Source: JASJBU01 sp965372385
GTDB lineage: Bacteria > Pseudomonadota > Gammaproteobacteria > Chromatiales > Chromatiaceae
Direction of reading: 5' to 3'
Assembly: GCA_965372385.1 (NCBI GenBank)
Contig: CBDVCD010000083.1
Span: 1 to 11,970, forward strand
Length of the DNA: 11,970 nucleotides
Part shown: piece by piece, positions 1 through 7,216 of the stretch
How the letters are laid out: each line of letters opens with the position of its first letter
Position numbering within the stretch: the first letter of the stretch is position 1
Program-made: the position numbers and the translations under genes
Notes under the pieces: generated by a model
What the model was told of the DNA's origin: nothing
Seen by the model: only the letters and a program-made list of their open reading frames with translations
Databases searched by the model: none

Positions 1-676
1 AAGATATGGCTGAATGAAAATTAGTCGCAGATAATTTGTAGTGATGCCTTGTAAGGTAACTTGCGCGATCTCTCTCAGTATAAAGTTTTAATACTATGCC
101 TTCTTCAAGCGCAAACTCTGAACCTACTTCGCCTTCAACCCACGCCAATGGGCACTTGGCTATATAAGTATATTTATTATCACAAATTCTCGAACAAACC
201 TCCTCTAAAAGCTTTTCTAGTAGCTTTGAAGTAATTTCCCAGCCGGGTTTGTCTACTTCATCAATGGCATTTTCAATAGCATGCTCATTCAGTACTCTTA
301 TAAGTGGGTCATGGATAAACTCGTTTAGTAAGTCTATCTCCCAAGTCCTACGCGTAGGGTTTGGACCTCTATATCTACGAGGCTGTGCACCTTGCTCCCA
401 TAGGTATTGAAAAAAGTCATGAACACCTTTTTCCGAAAGCGCTTCTGACACTCCTTCGGGGATAAATCTTGGATAGCTTGGAAATGAAGTTTCATTACAG
501 GCAATTCCTTTGTCTACAATTTTACAGATTGTTTTTGACTTAGTTTCTATTTTGCATGAGCTGAGCCATGCCAAGTAATCATTTATGCAAGCAGACAGAT
601 TGTCTTTTAATACCTCCCTATCAAGCCCTTTATATTTGTTTTCTGGAAACAATCTAGAAATAGTTTCATCTGTCAT
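1..676 (-). CDS. Hypothetical protein, 3' end cut by the window edge
   Basis: Reading leftward from an ATG at 676-674, the frame stays open for 225 codons to the window edge, so at least the C-terminus is missing. The translation begins MTDETISRLFPENKYKG and contains RRYRGPNPTRRTWEIDLLN and, near the edge, LEEGIVLKLYTERDRASYL. I do not recognise the family. It is hydrophilic, has no signal peptide or membrane segment in the visible part, and reads as a soluble cytoplasmic protein. The last visible part, a short 'xFxLEEGIVL + T/DR' stretch, vaguely resembles N-terminal regions of some HEPN-type defence proteins, but this is only an impression. No clear Shine-Dalgarno precedes the ATG. Codons are A/T-rich compared with pnt and pepA, and the gene sits beside a toxin-antitoxin locus and MITEs, so horizontal acquisition is plausible. 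Open frame of this length with ordinary amino-acid composition makes it a probable gene. Confidence 0.7.
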   Translation of the reverse strand, partial: MTDETISRLFPENKYKGLDREVLKDNLSACINDYLAWLSSCKIETKSKTICKIVDKGIACNETSFPSYPRFIPEGVSEALSEKGVHDFFQYLWEQGAQPRRYRGPNPTRRTWEIDLLNEFIHDPLIRVLNEHAIENAIDEVDKPGWEITSKLLEKLLEEVCSRICDNKYTYIAKCPLAWVEGEVGSEFALEEGIVLKLYTERDRASYLTRHHYKLSATNFHSAIS

Positions 677-754
677 GTTTTTTGGAATGTCCGTTTACAA
701 CGGCCCCTAGGGCCAGGTCTTACAATTGACATCACTCAGCTTCTGTTAGAAGAA

Positions 755-1291
755 TTAACCGCGTATTCTAATACGACCCTCTTCTACGACCCACAGCTTA
801 TGGTTCAGAGTGTTGGTTTGGAACTCAGGAATCAGCCGCTTCATCACATCCAAAACCGATGGCTTATCCTGCCGGACCAACCTCAAGACGACTAGGCCTT
901 TGGTGGATTCCGGCGGGTAGGCTTGAATATTGGAGAAATCCAGATCCAGTGTTACCAATACACGATCTTCATTTTGACAAACGTCGAAGACTTTCGCATC
1001 GTTTTCACCGCTCATCGACTGGTCGAAGATGGAGACAGCATCATAACCGTTCTCTCTCAGCAACAGGGCCACTTCCTGAGGGAGATTTTCATCGACTTTG
1101 GGGCCACGGAAAAAAAGATTTGTCCTATCTCACGCCCCTCTTCGGGCAACCTTTGGGCGATTTTCAATCGCAAATTCCTCAAATTAGTCCAGCTAGTTTT
1201 GCGGATTTGCTCAATCAAATCGCCCAAATCTCACCAAAATATGAACGTGATCTTCGGACAAATCATTTTTTCCGCGGCCCTTGAATCTCAC
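755..1291 (-). pseudogene. DUF5615 (PIN-like) toxin, 5' end split by a MITE
   Basis: This is a DUF5615-family PIN-like protein, the usual toxin partner of DUF433 antitoxins. If the MITE at 1101-1280 and one 3-bp duplication are removed, the frame starts with GTG at 1291-1289, overlaps the antitoxin stop as GTGA, and reads MRFKVDENLPQEVALLLREN. That is the canonical N-terminus with the first acidic active-site residue (D6), giving 117 residues. The second acidic cluster, VLVTLDLDFSN, is intact downstream. The insertion adds 183 bp, so the frame is kept, but in-frame TGA codons inside the MITE stop translation from the old start after about 26 codons. The only usable start left is GTG at 1072-1070 (105 residues). 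It lacks MRFKVDENLPQE, including the catalytic Asp, and its translational coupling to the antitoxin is gone. The toxin is therefore probably inactive. Family assignment is confident; loss of function is inferred. Confidence 0.82.
1101..1280. mobile_element. MITE copy 1 (180 bp) inside the toxin gene
   Basis: A 180-bp element with 25-bp terminal inverted repeats that match at 23 of 25 positions. The left end begins GGGCCACGG then an A tract and GATTTGTCC; the right end is its complement with GGGCCGCGG. It is flanked by the same trinucleotide on both sides, TTG at 1098-1100 and TTG at 1281-1283, which I read as the target-site duplication. A second, perfect inner inverted repeat (TTTGGGCGATTT at 1152-1163 with AAATCGCCCAAA at 1217-1228) would extend a fold-back structure. 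No transposase is encoded, so it must have been moved by an autonomous relative elsewhere. It is about 97% identical to copy 2 (6 substitutions, no indels) and in the same orientation. I cannot name the insertion-sequence family that mobilises it. Confidence 0.88.
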
Positions 1292-1527
1292 GCAGCGTTG
1301 CGACCTGAGATATCGATGATTCGCTCCCGAGCTAACTCAGCCGCATAAGCGGTCGCGGCACGAATCGCATCGTTTGTCAGTGCAGGATAACTTTGGATGA
1401 TCTCGTCAGCGTCCAAGCCACTCCCCAGGTTGTCGAGTACCACTGAGACAGGAATTCGAGCCCCTTTGATACATGCCTGTCCATGACAGATAGCCGGATC
1501 TGTCGAGATATAGTCACGCCAGTTCAT
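1288..1527 (-). CDS. DUF433 antitoxin
   Basis: A 79-residue DUF433 protein with the family hallmarks: MNWRDYISTDPAICHG at the N-terminus, then ACIKGARIPVSVVLDNL (about residues 18-34), then a helix-turn-helix-like stretch LDADEIIQSYPALTNDAIRAA. DUF433 proteins are small DNA-binding antitoxins encoded just upstream of DUF5615 PIN-like toxins, usually autoregulating the pair and neutralising the toxin. Three ATGs stand in a row (1533-1525). The third is chosen because GGAGAG (1534-1539 on this strand) then lies 6 nt upstream and because MNWRDYI is the normal family start. A longer frame back to about 1581 is open but lacks family similarity. The stop TGA lies only 4 nt before the MITE duplication, so the coding sequence is undamaged although its partner is cut. 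Its promoter must lie in the 91 bases between the start and the second MITE, or inside that MITE. Confidence 0.85.
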   Translation of the reverse strand: MNWRDYISTDPAICHGQACIKGARIPVSVVLDNLGSGLDADEIIQSYPALTNDAIRAATAYAAELARERIIDISGRNAA

Positions 1528-1618
1528 CATCATCTCTCCAGACATTCCGAAAACAGAATACAACAACAGTGTACCAACCACAGAATGTCGAAGGAAAGTT
1601 TAGCATTTCACAACTTTA

Positions 1619-1798
1619 GGGCCACGGAAAAAAAGATTTGTCCTATCTCACGCCCCTCTTCGGGCAATCTTTGGACGATTTTCAATCGCAAATTCCTCAA
1701 ATTAGTCCAGCTAGTCTTGCGGATTTGCTCAATCAAATCGACCAAATCTCACCCAAATATGAACGTGATCTTCGGACAAATCATTTTTTCCACGGCCC
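1619..1798. mobile_element. MITE copy 2 (180 bp) upstream of the antitoxin
   Basis: Second copy of the 180-bp element, same length and orientation as copy 1, with terminal inverted repeats matching at 22 of 25 positions. The flanking trinucleotide is TTA on both sides (1616-1618 and 1799-1801), different from the TTG at copy 1. The two copies are thus independent insertions, not the ends of one composite transposition event. It lies 91 bp upstream of the DUF433 start and about 70 bp downstream of the pntB stop. It might affect transcription of the antitoxin or act as an end barrier for pnt transcripts, but no promoter or terminator can be read confidently within it. The open frames that cross it are a by-product of its 60-codon length. 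Confidence 0.88.
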
Positions 1799-1823
1799 TT
1801 ATCCGATGCCCAGTAGAATAAAG

Positions 1824-1843
1824 AAACGGGCCGCAGCCTGTTT
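1824..1843 (-). terminator. Possible intrinsic terminator of the pnt operon
   Basis: About 28 bases after the pntB stop, the transcribed strand reads AAACAGGC, loop TGCG, GCCCGTTT, followed by CTTTATT. The stem has one A-C mismatch and a short T-rich tail, so this is a weak to moderate Rho-independent terminator. No better hairpin lies between pntB and the MITE. Confidence 0.4.
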
Positions 1844-1870
1844 ATCATAATTCGTTCCAAAAACCTCGGC

Positions 1871-3271
1871 TCAATGCCCACCACCCTTGAGCGCACTCAC
1901 CATGCCCTCGATGGTGTCCTTGGCATCGCCAAACACCAGCGAGGTGTTGTCCTGATAGAAGAGCAGATTATCCACCCCGGAGTAACCCGGCCGCATGGAG
2001 CGTTTCAGGAAATAGATCTGCTTGGCCTTGGCCGCCTCGATGATCGGCATGCCGTAGATCGGGCTGGAGCTATCGGTCTTGGCCGCCGGATTGACCACGT
2101 CGTTGGCGCCCACCACCAGGGCCACATCCGTGTTGGGAAATTCCGGATTGATCTCGTCCATCTCCAGCACATTGTCGTAAGGGATATCGGCTTCCGCCAG
2201 CAGCACATTCATGTGGCCCGGCATACGCCCGGCGACGGGATGGATAGCGAATTTCACCTCCACGCCACGCGCCTGCAACAGTTCCATCAGCTCCTTGACG
2301 GCGTGCTGGGCCTGAGCCACCGCCATGCCGTAGCCTGGGATGATGATGACCTTGTTGGCATCCTCCATCCAGTAGATGGCATCCTCAACCGAGGCCGATT
2401 TGACGCCCTTCTGAGCTGCCTCTCCGGAGGCGCTCACCTCGCCACCTGATTCACTGCCAAAGCCACCAAACACCACATTGATGATGGAGCGGTTCATCGC
2501 TCTGCACATGATGTAGGAGAGGATGGCGCCTGAGAAACCTACCAGGGCGCCAACAATGATCAGCAGATAGTTGTCCAGGGTGAAACCGGTGGCGGCCGCT
2601 GCCCATCCGGAATAGCTGTTGAGCAAGGAGATGACCACCGGCATGTCGGCGCCACCGATGGGGATGATCAGGGTAAAGCCGAGGACGAAAGCGATGACGG
2701 TCATGATGACCAGTGATGTCATGCTTTCGGTCATACCGAAATGGATGCCGAATCCCACTGTCGCAACAGCCAGTGCCGCATTCAACGCATGCTGACCGGC
2801 AAATTTAACCGGCGCACCGCCCACCAGCCCCTGCAACTTGGCGAAGGCCACCACCGAACCGGAGAAGGTGATCGCACCGATGATGATGCCGGCGGAGAGT
2901 TCGCCCAGCATCACCGGGTTCAATGTACCCGCTGCCGCATGGTTCAAATAGGTGCCGATGGCCACCAGCACCGCCGCCATACCGACGAAACTGTGCAGGG
3001 CCGCCACCAGTTGCGGCATCGCCGTCATCTGCACACGGGCAGCCACCACGGTGCCAATCACCGCACCAATGGCGACAGCGGCAATGATGAAACCGTAGGA
3101 TTTGACCTCGCTGCCCATCAGCGTAGCGGCAATGGCGATGGCCATACCAATCATGGCGAGGTAGTTACCGCGCCGGGCGGATGCCGGGTGAGTCAACCCC
3201 TTCAATGCGAAAATGAAGAGGATTGCTGAAATCAGATAGGCGATGGCCTGGATGTTTGCTGAAATCTCCAT
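1871..3271 (-). CDS. pntB: NAD(P) transhydrogenase subunit beta
   Basis: Membrane subunit of the proton-translocating NAD(P)+ transhydrogenase, which uses the proton-motive force to reduce NADP+ with NADH in the inner membrane. The 466-residue product is close to the usual length of about 460. The N-terminal half is a series of hydrophobic helices (domain II, about residues 5-260). It includes the ALHSFVG segment, whose His (about 93) corresponds to the conserved proton-channel histidine of E. coli PntB. The C-terminal domain III binds NADP(H): GYGMAVAQAQHAV at about 313-325, a VVGANDVVNPAA segment, and KRSMRPGYSGVDN near 423-435. An in-frame TTG directly before the ATG (3274-3272) would add one residue and has slightly better spacing from the GAGG over the pntA2 stop; the ATG is preferred here. 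Only 11 bases separate it from pntA2, so it is co-transcribed and possibly translationally coupled. Confidence 0.97.
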   Translation of the reverse strand: MEISANIQAIAYLISAILFIFALKGLTHPASARRGNYLAMIGMAIAIAATLMGSEVKSYGFIIAAVAIGAVIGTVVAARVQMTAMPQLVAALHSFVGMAAVLVAIGTYLNHAAAGTLNPVMLGELSAGIIIGAITFSGSVVAFAKLQGLVGGAPVKFAGQHALNAALAVATVGFGIHFGMTESMTSLVIMTVIAFVLGFTLIIPIGGADMPVVISLLNSYSGWAAAATGFTLDNYLLIIVGALVGFSGAILSYIMCRAMNRSIINVVFGGFGSESGGEVSASGEAAQKGVKSASVEDAIYWMEDANKVIIIPGYGMAVAQAQHAVKELMELLQARGVEVKFAIHPVAGRMPGHMNVLLAEADIPYDNVLEMDEINPEFPNTDVALVVGANDVVNPAAKTDSSSPIYGMPIIEAAKAKQIYFLKRSMRPGYSGVDNLLFYQDNTSLVFGDAKDTIEGMVSALKGGGH

Positions 3272-3282
3272 CAATTAACGCC

Positions 3283-3570
3283 TCACTTATCTTTCTTCTT
3301 GAACATGGCGAGCATCCGGTTGGTCACCAGAAAGCCGCCGAAAACATTGATGGATGCCAGCAGCACCGCGATAAAGCCGAAGATCTCCGCGACGGTACCC
3401 ACGGATTCAAGCCCGGTGACCAGCAGCGCGCCAACGATAATGATGCCGGAGATGGCGTTGGTCAGCGCCACCAGCGGGGTGTGCAGGGCAGACGTGACCC
3501 CCCAGATCACAAAGTAACCGATGAAACAGGAGAGAACGAAAACGTAAAGTGCAACCAGTGTGTCAGGCAT
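3283..3570 (-). CDS. pntA2: NAD(P) transhydrogenase alpha subunit, membrane part (PntA2/PntAB)
   Basis: A 95-residue membrane protein corresponding to the C-terminal membrane region of fused PntA proteins. It starts MPDTLVALYVFVLSCFIGYF and has three hydrophobic helices: about residues 5-25, 35-55 and 62-82. The WGVTSALHTPLVALTNAISG segment is highly characteristic of this subunit, and the C-terminus is basic (FKKKDK). With PntB it forms the proton-conducting membrane domain. The ATG at 3570-3568 is preceded by GGGAG with a 7-base spacer. It lies 65 bases after pntA1 and 11 bases before pntB, giving the split-alpha operon order A1-A2-B seen in many alphaproteobacteria and some gammaproteobacteria, in contrast to the fused PntA of E. 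coli. Confidence 0.95.
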   Translation of the reverse strand: MPDTLVALYVFVLSCFIGYFVIWGVTSALHTPLVALTNAISGIIIVGALLVTGLESVGTVAEIFGFIAVLLASINVFGGFLVTNRMLAMFKKKDK

Positions 3571-3635
3571 TGAGGTGCTCCCTATTTGGCGTCAAATGCT
3601 GCGCCGGAAAGGCGTTATTGCGTAGAGGTACAGGT

Positions 3636-4733
3636 TCAGGACTCGGCCCTGACCTGCATCGCCTCGGTGATCTCATCCTCATCGAGATTTTTCAGGATCA
3701 GACCACTATCCGTTTTATCCACCATGATGTTCAACAGATTGGTGATGTTGCCTGCATAGAAGGCACTGGAATCAGATGGCATCATCGATGGATAGTTGGT
3801 GTGGCCGATGAGGATCACGCCATGCTTGGTGACCACCTTGTCAGCCTCGGTCAACGGGCAGTTGCCACCGGTGGCCGCGGCCAGGTCAACGATCACCGAG
3901 CCTTGACGCATGCGCTTGACCACATCCTCGGTAATCAGGGTCGGCGCCGGACGGCAGGGGATCAGGGCAGTGGTAATGATCACATGGGCCTTGCTCAGCT
4001 CATCCGCCAGGGCCGTCTGTTGTCTGGCCTTGGCCTCATCGGAGAGCTCCTTGGCATAGCCGCCCTCGCCTGAGCCACTCTCGCCCACATCCAGCTCGAT
4101 GGCCTTGGCGCCCAGGGACTCGATCTGCTCCTTGGTCTCGGGCCGGATGTCATAAGCATAAACATCGCCCCCCAATCGTCTGGCAGTGGCAATCGCCTGC
4201 AGGCCGGCAACTCCCACACCGAGAATCACCACCTTCGCTGGCTTTGCCGAGCCCGCTGAAGTCATCATCAGGGGAATGAAACGGCCATAGTGATTTGCCG
4301 CCTCCAGCACTGCGCGATAACCCGCGATGTTGCTCTGCGAGGAGAGCGCGTCCATCGACTGGGCGCGGGAGATACGCGGTATCCGCTCCATGGAGAGGAT
4401 GGTGACGTTCTTTGCCCACATGGCGCTGAAAACCTCATCGTCACCACAGGTCTCGGTAAGACCGATATAGATGGAACCCTCAGTGAGTCCGGCGACCTCA
4501 GCCTGGGTCGGCTTGCGCACCTTGACCACAATCCCCGTGGCCAAAGCAGTCTTGTTATCGACGATAGTTGCGCCTGCCGCTGTATAATCTGTATCCGTGA
4601 AATGGGCGGCAAGGCCGGCCCCGGCCTCAACCAGTATCTCGAAACCCTTGCCTGATAACTTTTTTACCGCATCAGGCGACAGGGCAACCCGCTTCTCTCC
4701 CGCTACTGATTCTTTCGCTACACCAATCTTCAT
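3636..4733 (-). CDS. pntA1: NAD(P) transhydrogenase alpha subunit, soluble part (PntA1/PntAA)
   Basis: Soluble NAD(H)-binding domain I of the transhydrogenase, 365 residues, related to alanine dehydrogenase. It begins MKIGVAKESVAGEKRVALSP, the standard family start. SRAQSMDALSSQSN (about 122-135) is the conserved stretch before the Rossmann domain. VVILGVGVAGLQAIATARRLG (168-188) holds the GxGxxG dinucleotide site, followed by YDIRPETKEQIESLGAK. RQQTALADEL and ITTALIPCRPAPTLI follow, and the C-terminus stops after a short acidic tail with no membrane helices, which confirms that the alpha subunit is split. A weak AAGAG stands upstream of the ATG. It is the first gene of the operon and has a candidate promoter about 50-80 bases upstream. 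The product hands hydride from NADH to NADP+ bound to PntB domain III at the cytoplasmic face. Confidence 0.96.
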   Translation of the reverse strand: MKIGVAKESVAGEKRVALSPDAVKKLSGKGFEILVEAGAGLAAHFTDTDYTAAGATIVDNKTALATGIVVKVRKPTQAEVAGLTEGSIYIGLTETCGDDEVFSAMWAKNVTILSMERIPRISRAQSMDALSSQSNIAGYRAVLEAANHYGRFIPLMMTSAGSAKPAKVVILGVGVAGLQAIATARRLGGDVYAYDIRPETKEQIESLGAKAIELDVGESGSGEGGYAKELSDEAKARQQTALADELSKAHVIITTALIPCRPAPTLITEDVVKRMRQGSVIVDLAAATGGNCPLTEADKVVTKHGVILIGHTNYPSMMPSDSSAFYAGNITNLLNIMVDKTDSGLILKNLDEDEITEAMQVRAES

Positions 4734-4784
4734 GTTGTGCTCTTGCAGACCAAATTGGAGCCAAAAAGGCCCGGAAAGCGTGGG

Positions 4785-4813
4785 ATTATGGTGCTTCCAT
4801 ATGTAATGCTCAA
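4785..4813 (-). promoter_or_regulatory. Candidate sigma70 promoter of the pnt operon
   Basis: On the leftward strand TTGAGC (4813-4808) and CATAAT (4790-4785) are separated by exactly 17 bases. The -10 matches 5 of 6 and the -35 matches 4 of 6 consensus positions. Transcription would begin near 4778, giving a leader of about 45 nt before pntA1. It lies in the 231-base gap between the permease gene and pntA1, where I see no strong terminator or other gene, so some read-through from the permease is possible. Confidence 0.5.
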
Positions 4814-4964
4814 GTAGATCTTCAGTCCCTGTTTGATTTTTAGGTATTTTTTCAAAAACTCTGCATGATGAGCCGTAAAATAGTCATCACAGTTAAGAGT
4901 GGTCTGACCTCAAGCGCCCAGAAACATCATCACTGCATAAGCTGCCTCAGCGTAGCAATAGACT

Positions 4965-6950
4965 TCAGAAAACCAGATTCAGCATTAACATCATCACGAC
5001 CAGAAACAGCAGGGTCATGATGCCACCCGCGCGCATGAAATCGGGCACCCGATAACCGGCTGGCCCCATGATCAATGCGTTCACCTGGTGAGTGGGAATC
5101 AGGAAGGAGTTGGAGGTGGCAATCGCCACGGTCAGGGCAAATACGGCTGGATTGGCGCCGACGCCGATCGCTATATTGACCGCCAACGGCACCAGCAGCA
5201 CGGTCGCCCCGACATTCGACATCACCAACGTGAAGAAGGTCGCAAGCACCGCCACGGCGCCCTGAATAACCCAGATAGGCATATGGCCGACCACCGCCAG
5301 GGTCTGCTCGGCGATCCACTTGGCCGTGCCACTGGTCTCCACTGCAAGACCCAGAGGTATCAGGGAGGCGAGCAGGAAGACGGTTTTCCAACTGACCGCT
5401 TCGTAGGCCTCCTCGATCTTCAGTACGCCCGACAGAATCATGCCAATGGCGCCGGTCAGCAAGGCGATAGAGAGGCGAATATCGGTGAACAACACCAGGA
5501 ACAGGGCGAGCCCAAAAAAGATACCGGCGGGCAACAATTTATGCGGGCGCAGTTCCTCGTGGGGGAACTCGGTGGTCACTACGACAAAATTGCGATCCTT
5601 CTCCAGACGGGCCAACACCTCCCAGGGGGTATGTACCACCAGGGTATCACCGGCCTGGAACGGCATGCTGCGGATATTGTCACCTTCGCGCAGGGTCTTC
5701 CCATTCCGATGCAGACCAATCATGGCCAGACCATAGGCCTTGCGTAAATGAAGATCCCGAGCGCTTTTGCCAAGAAGAGCCGATCCGGGAGGTATAACCA
5801 CCTCTGCAATACCTGCCTTGGTGGCCGACAGGGATTCGGCAAACGTGCGTAACTCTTTACGGGGTTTCAGACCGCACTCATCAATACATTTTGCGAGATC
5901 TTTCGGGTCGGACACCACACCCAACACCATACCCGCCTTGAGTTTCATGTCACGGGCCACGGTGCCAGGGCCAAAGTGACTCGCCTCGCCGGAACATTTC
6001 GTCGCAATCACCCGTATCCGACGTCTCGATTCCCACTCGTCCAGCGGTTTACCTATCAGTCTGCTGTTGTCCTTTACCACGACTTCCGTCAAGGCGTAAT
6101 CCACGCCATAGACCTCATGGATATACTGCATCGGATCAGATCCAGTCGTGCTGCTCTCGCTTTTCGTTTCGGGCAATATGAAGCGACCGGCCAGGACAAA
6201 ATAGATGATGCCGGCGGCAACCAGAGCCAGACCCACCGGAGTAACCGAAAAAAGCCCCCAGGTCTCCATCTGCTGCTCAGGGGGCAACGCCTTATTCGAA
6301 GTAAGGATAAGGTCATTCAACAGAATCAATGGACTGGAGCCGACCATGGTCACGGTACCACCCAGGATGGCGCAGAAACCCATCGGCATCAGCAGACGGG
6401 ACAAGGGCAGACCGGAACGGGCAGAGATGCGCGCCACCACCGGCAGAAACAGGGCGGCTGCACCCACGTTCTGCATAAAGGATGAAATGATCCCCACCGT
6501 GGCGGAGATGATCGGGATAATGCGCTTCTCGGTGGTACCCCCTGCCTTCAGAATAAGCACTGCCACCTTACTCATGATGCCCGTTTTATCCAGACCCGCA
6601 CCGATGATCATCACCGCGATAATCGAGATCACTGCATTGGAGGCGAAACCGTCGAACAGGTGTTTGGTATCCACCAGACCCTGCTCCAATCCCATGAAGG
6701 GCGCCAGCAGTGAGGTCAAACCCAGCAGCACCATCACAGTGACTGCGGCGACATCCACCCCGACTACCTCGAAGGAAAACAGGTAGATTGTCAGCATCAG
6801 GATGGCGCTGACCCAGGCAATTTCGATACTCGGCACGACCATGGCCAGCAGCAGTGCGATAACCAGAAACACACTGGCCGCAACAATCTGCTTGAGTGAA
6901 GGCATCCCTGAACTGGTCACGGTTCTTTCTTCATCGGCGAGACTATTCAT
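4965..6950 (-). CDS. SLC13-family permease with two RCK_C (TrkA_C) domains
   Basis: A 661-residue inner-membrane transporter of the SLC13 (divalent anion:Na+ symporter) family, related to prokaryotic and algal sulfate-type permeases. The first membrane half spans about residues 18-260 and contains the re-entrant-loop signature SSFMQNVGAAALFLPV (156-171) followed by ILGGTVTMVGSSPLILLN. A cytoplasmic insert of about 200 residues follows with two RCK_C-like domains (about 283-355 and 375-457); DNSRLIGKPLDEW and PPGSALLGKSARDLHLRK are the typical 'G+ + L' openings. The second membrane half (about 470-660) has the matching loop VMSNVGATVLLVPLA and ATSNSFLIPTHQVNALIMGP. The substrate cannot be read from sequence; sulfate or another small anion is the family expectation. 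AAGG precedes the ATG by five bases. The gene may share read-through with pnt but has its own upstream region divergent from pepA. Confidence 0.9.
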   Translation of the reverse strand: MNSLADEERTVTSSGMPSLKQIVAASVFLVIALLLAMVVPSIEIAWVSAILMLTIYLFSFEVVGVDVAAVTVMVLLGLTSLLAPFMGLEQGLVDTKHLFDGFASNAVISIIAVMIIGAGLDKTGIMSKVAVLILKAGGTTEKRIIPIISATVGIISSFMQNVGAAALFLPVVARISARSGLPLSRLLMPMGFCAILGGTVTMVGSSPLILLNDLILTSNKALPPEQQMETWGLFSVTPVGLALVAAGIIYFVLAGRFILPETKSESSTTGSDPMQYIHEVYGVDYALTEVVVKDNSRLIGKPLDEWESRRRIRVIATKCSGEASHFGPGTVARDMKLKAGMVLGVVSDPKDLAKCIDECGLKPRKELRTFAESLSATKAGIAEVVIPPGSALLGKSARDLHLRKAYGLAMIGLHRNGKTLREGDNIRSMPFQAGDTLVVHTPWEVLARLEKDRNFVVVTTEFPHEELRPHKLLPAGIFFGLALFLVLFTDIRLSIALLTGAIGMILSGVLKIEEAYEAVSWKTVFLLASLIPLGLAVETSGTAKWIAEQTLAVVGHMPIWVIQGAVAVLATFFTLVMSNVGATVLLVPLAVNIAIGVGANPAVFALTVAIATSNSFLIPTHQVNALIMGPAGYRVPDFMRAGGIMTLLFLVVMMLMLNLVF

Positions 6951-7216
6951 TGTTACCTTTATTCTTGGTGTTTGAATTTGTAGTTGAGTGGGGCGTCAAA
7001 GCAGACACTTTGGGAAGATGCACCCGTCATTTCCGACACTCACTGGTTTGGCGGATTTTTGACCTTTATCTTGAATAAGACAGGCTAAAGTAGTTACGGA
7101 TGATTATCGAGCCTGCTTGTGGTACATAGTCACTTACCGGCAATCGAACTCATAGTGCCTGAGTGTAACTATCAGGGTATTCCAACGATCCTGACCACTG
7201 GAGACAACACCTTACC
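6951..7216. other. Divergent intergenic region between permease and pepA
   Basis: 266 bases from which the permease gene is transcribed leftward and pepA rightward. The leftward strand has TTGACG at 6999-6994, but the best -10 at the right spacing (TTCAAA, 6976-6971) matches only three positions. For pepA I find no convincing -35/-10 pair. GGAGA near 7200 lies about 12 bases before the pepA ATG, longer than ideal spacing. No gene or RNA is visible here. Confidence 0.4.

Noticed and set aside
691..714. Short palindromes (CCGTT-TAC-AACGG and CCCTAGGG) before the left partial gene
   Set aside because: They are short, overlap each other, have no T tract and lie close to a start codon; no role can be supported.
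1101..1798. Open frames running through both MITE copies with matching peptides
   Set aside because: The shared peptides only reflect the shared DNA. Most of the six differences change amino acids in one frame, and flanking codons are the antisense of the toxin and antitoxin genes. No sign of selection for a protein.
1098..1801. The two MITEs as ends of one composite transposon carrying the DUF433 gene
   Set aside because: Each copy has its own matching 3-bp duplication (TTG and TTA). A composite element would show one duplication at the outer ends and none at the inner ends.
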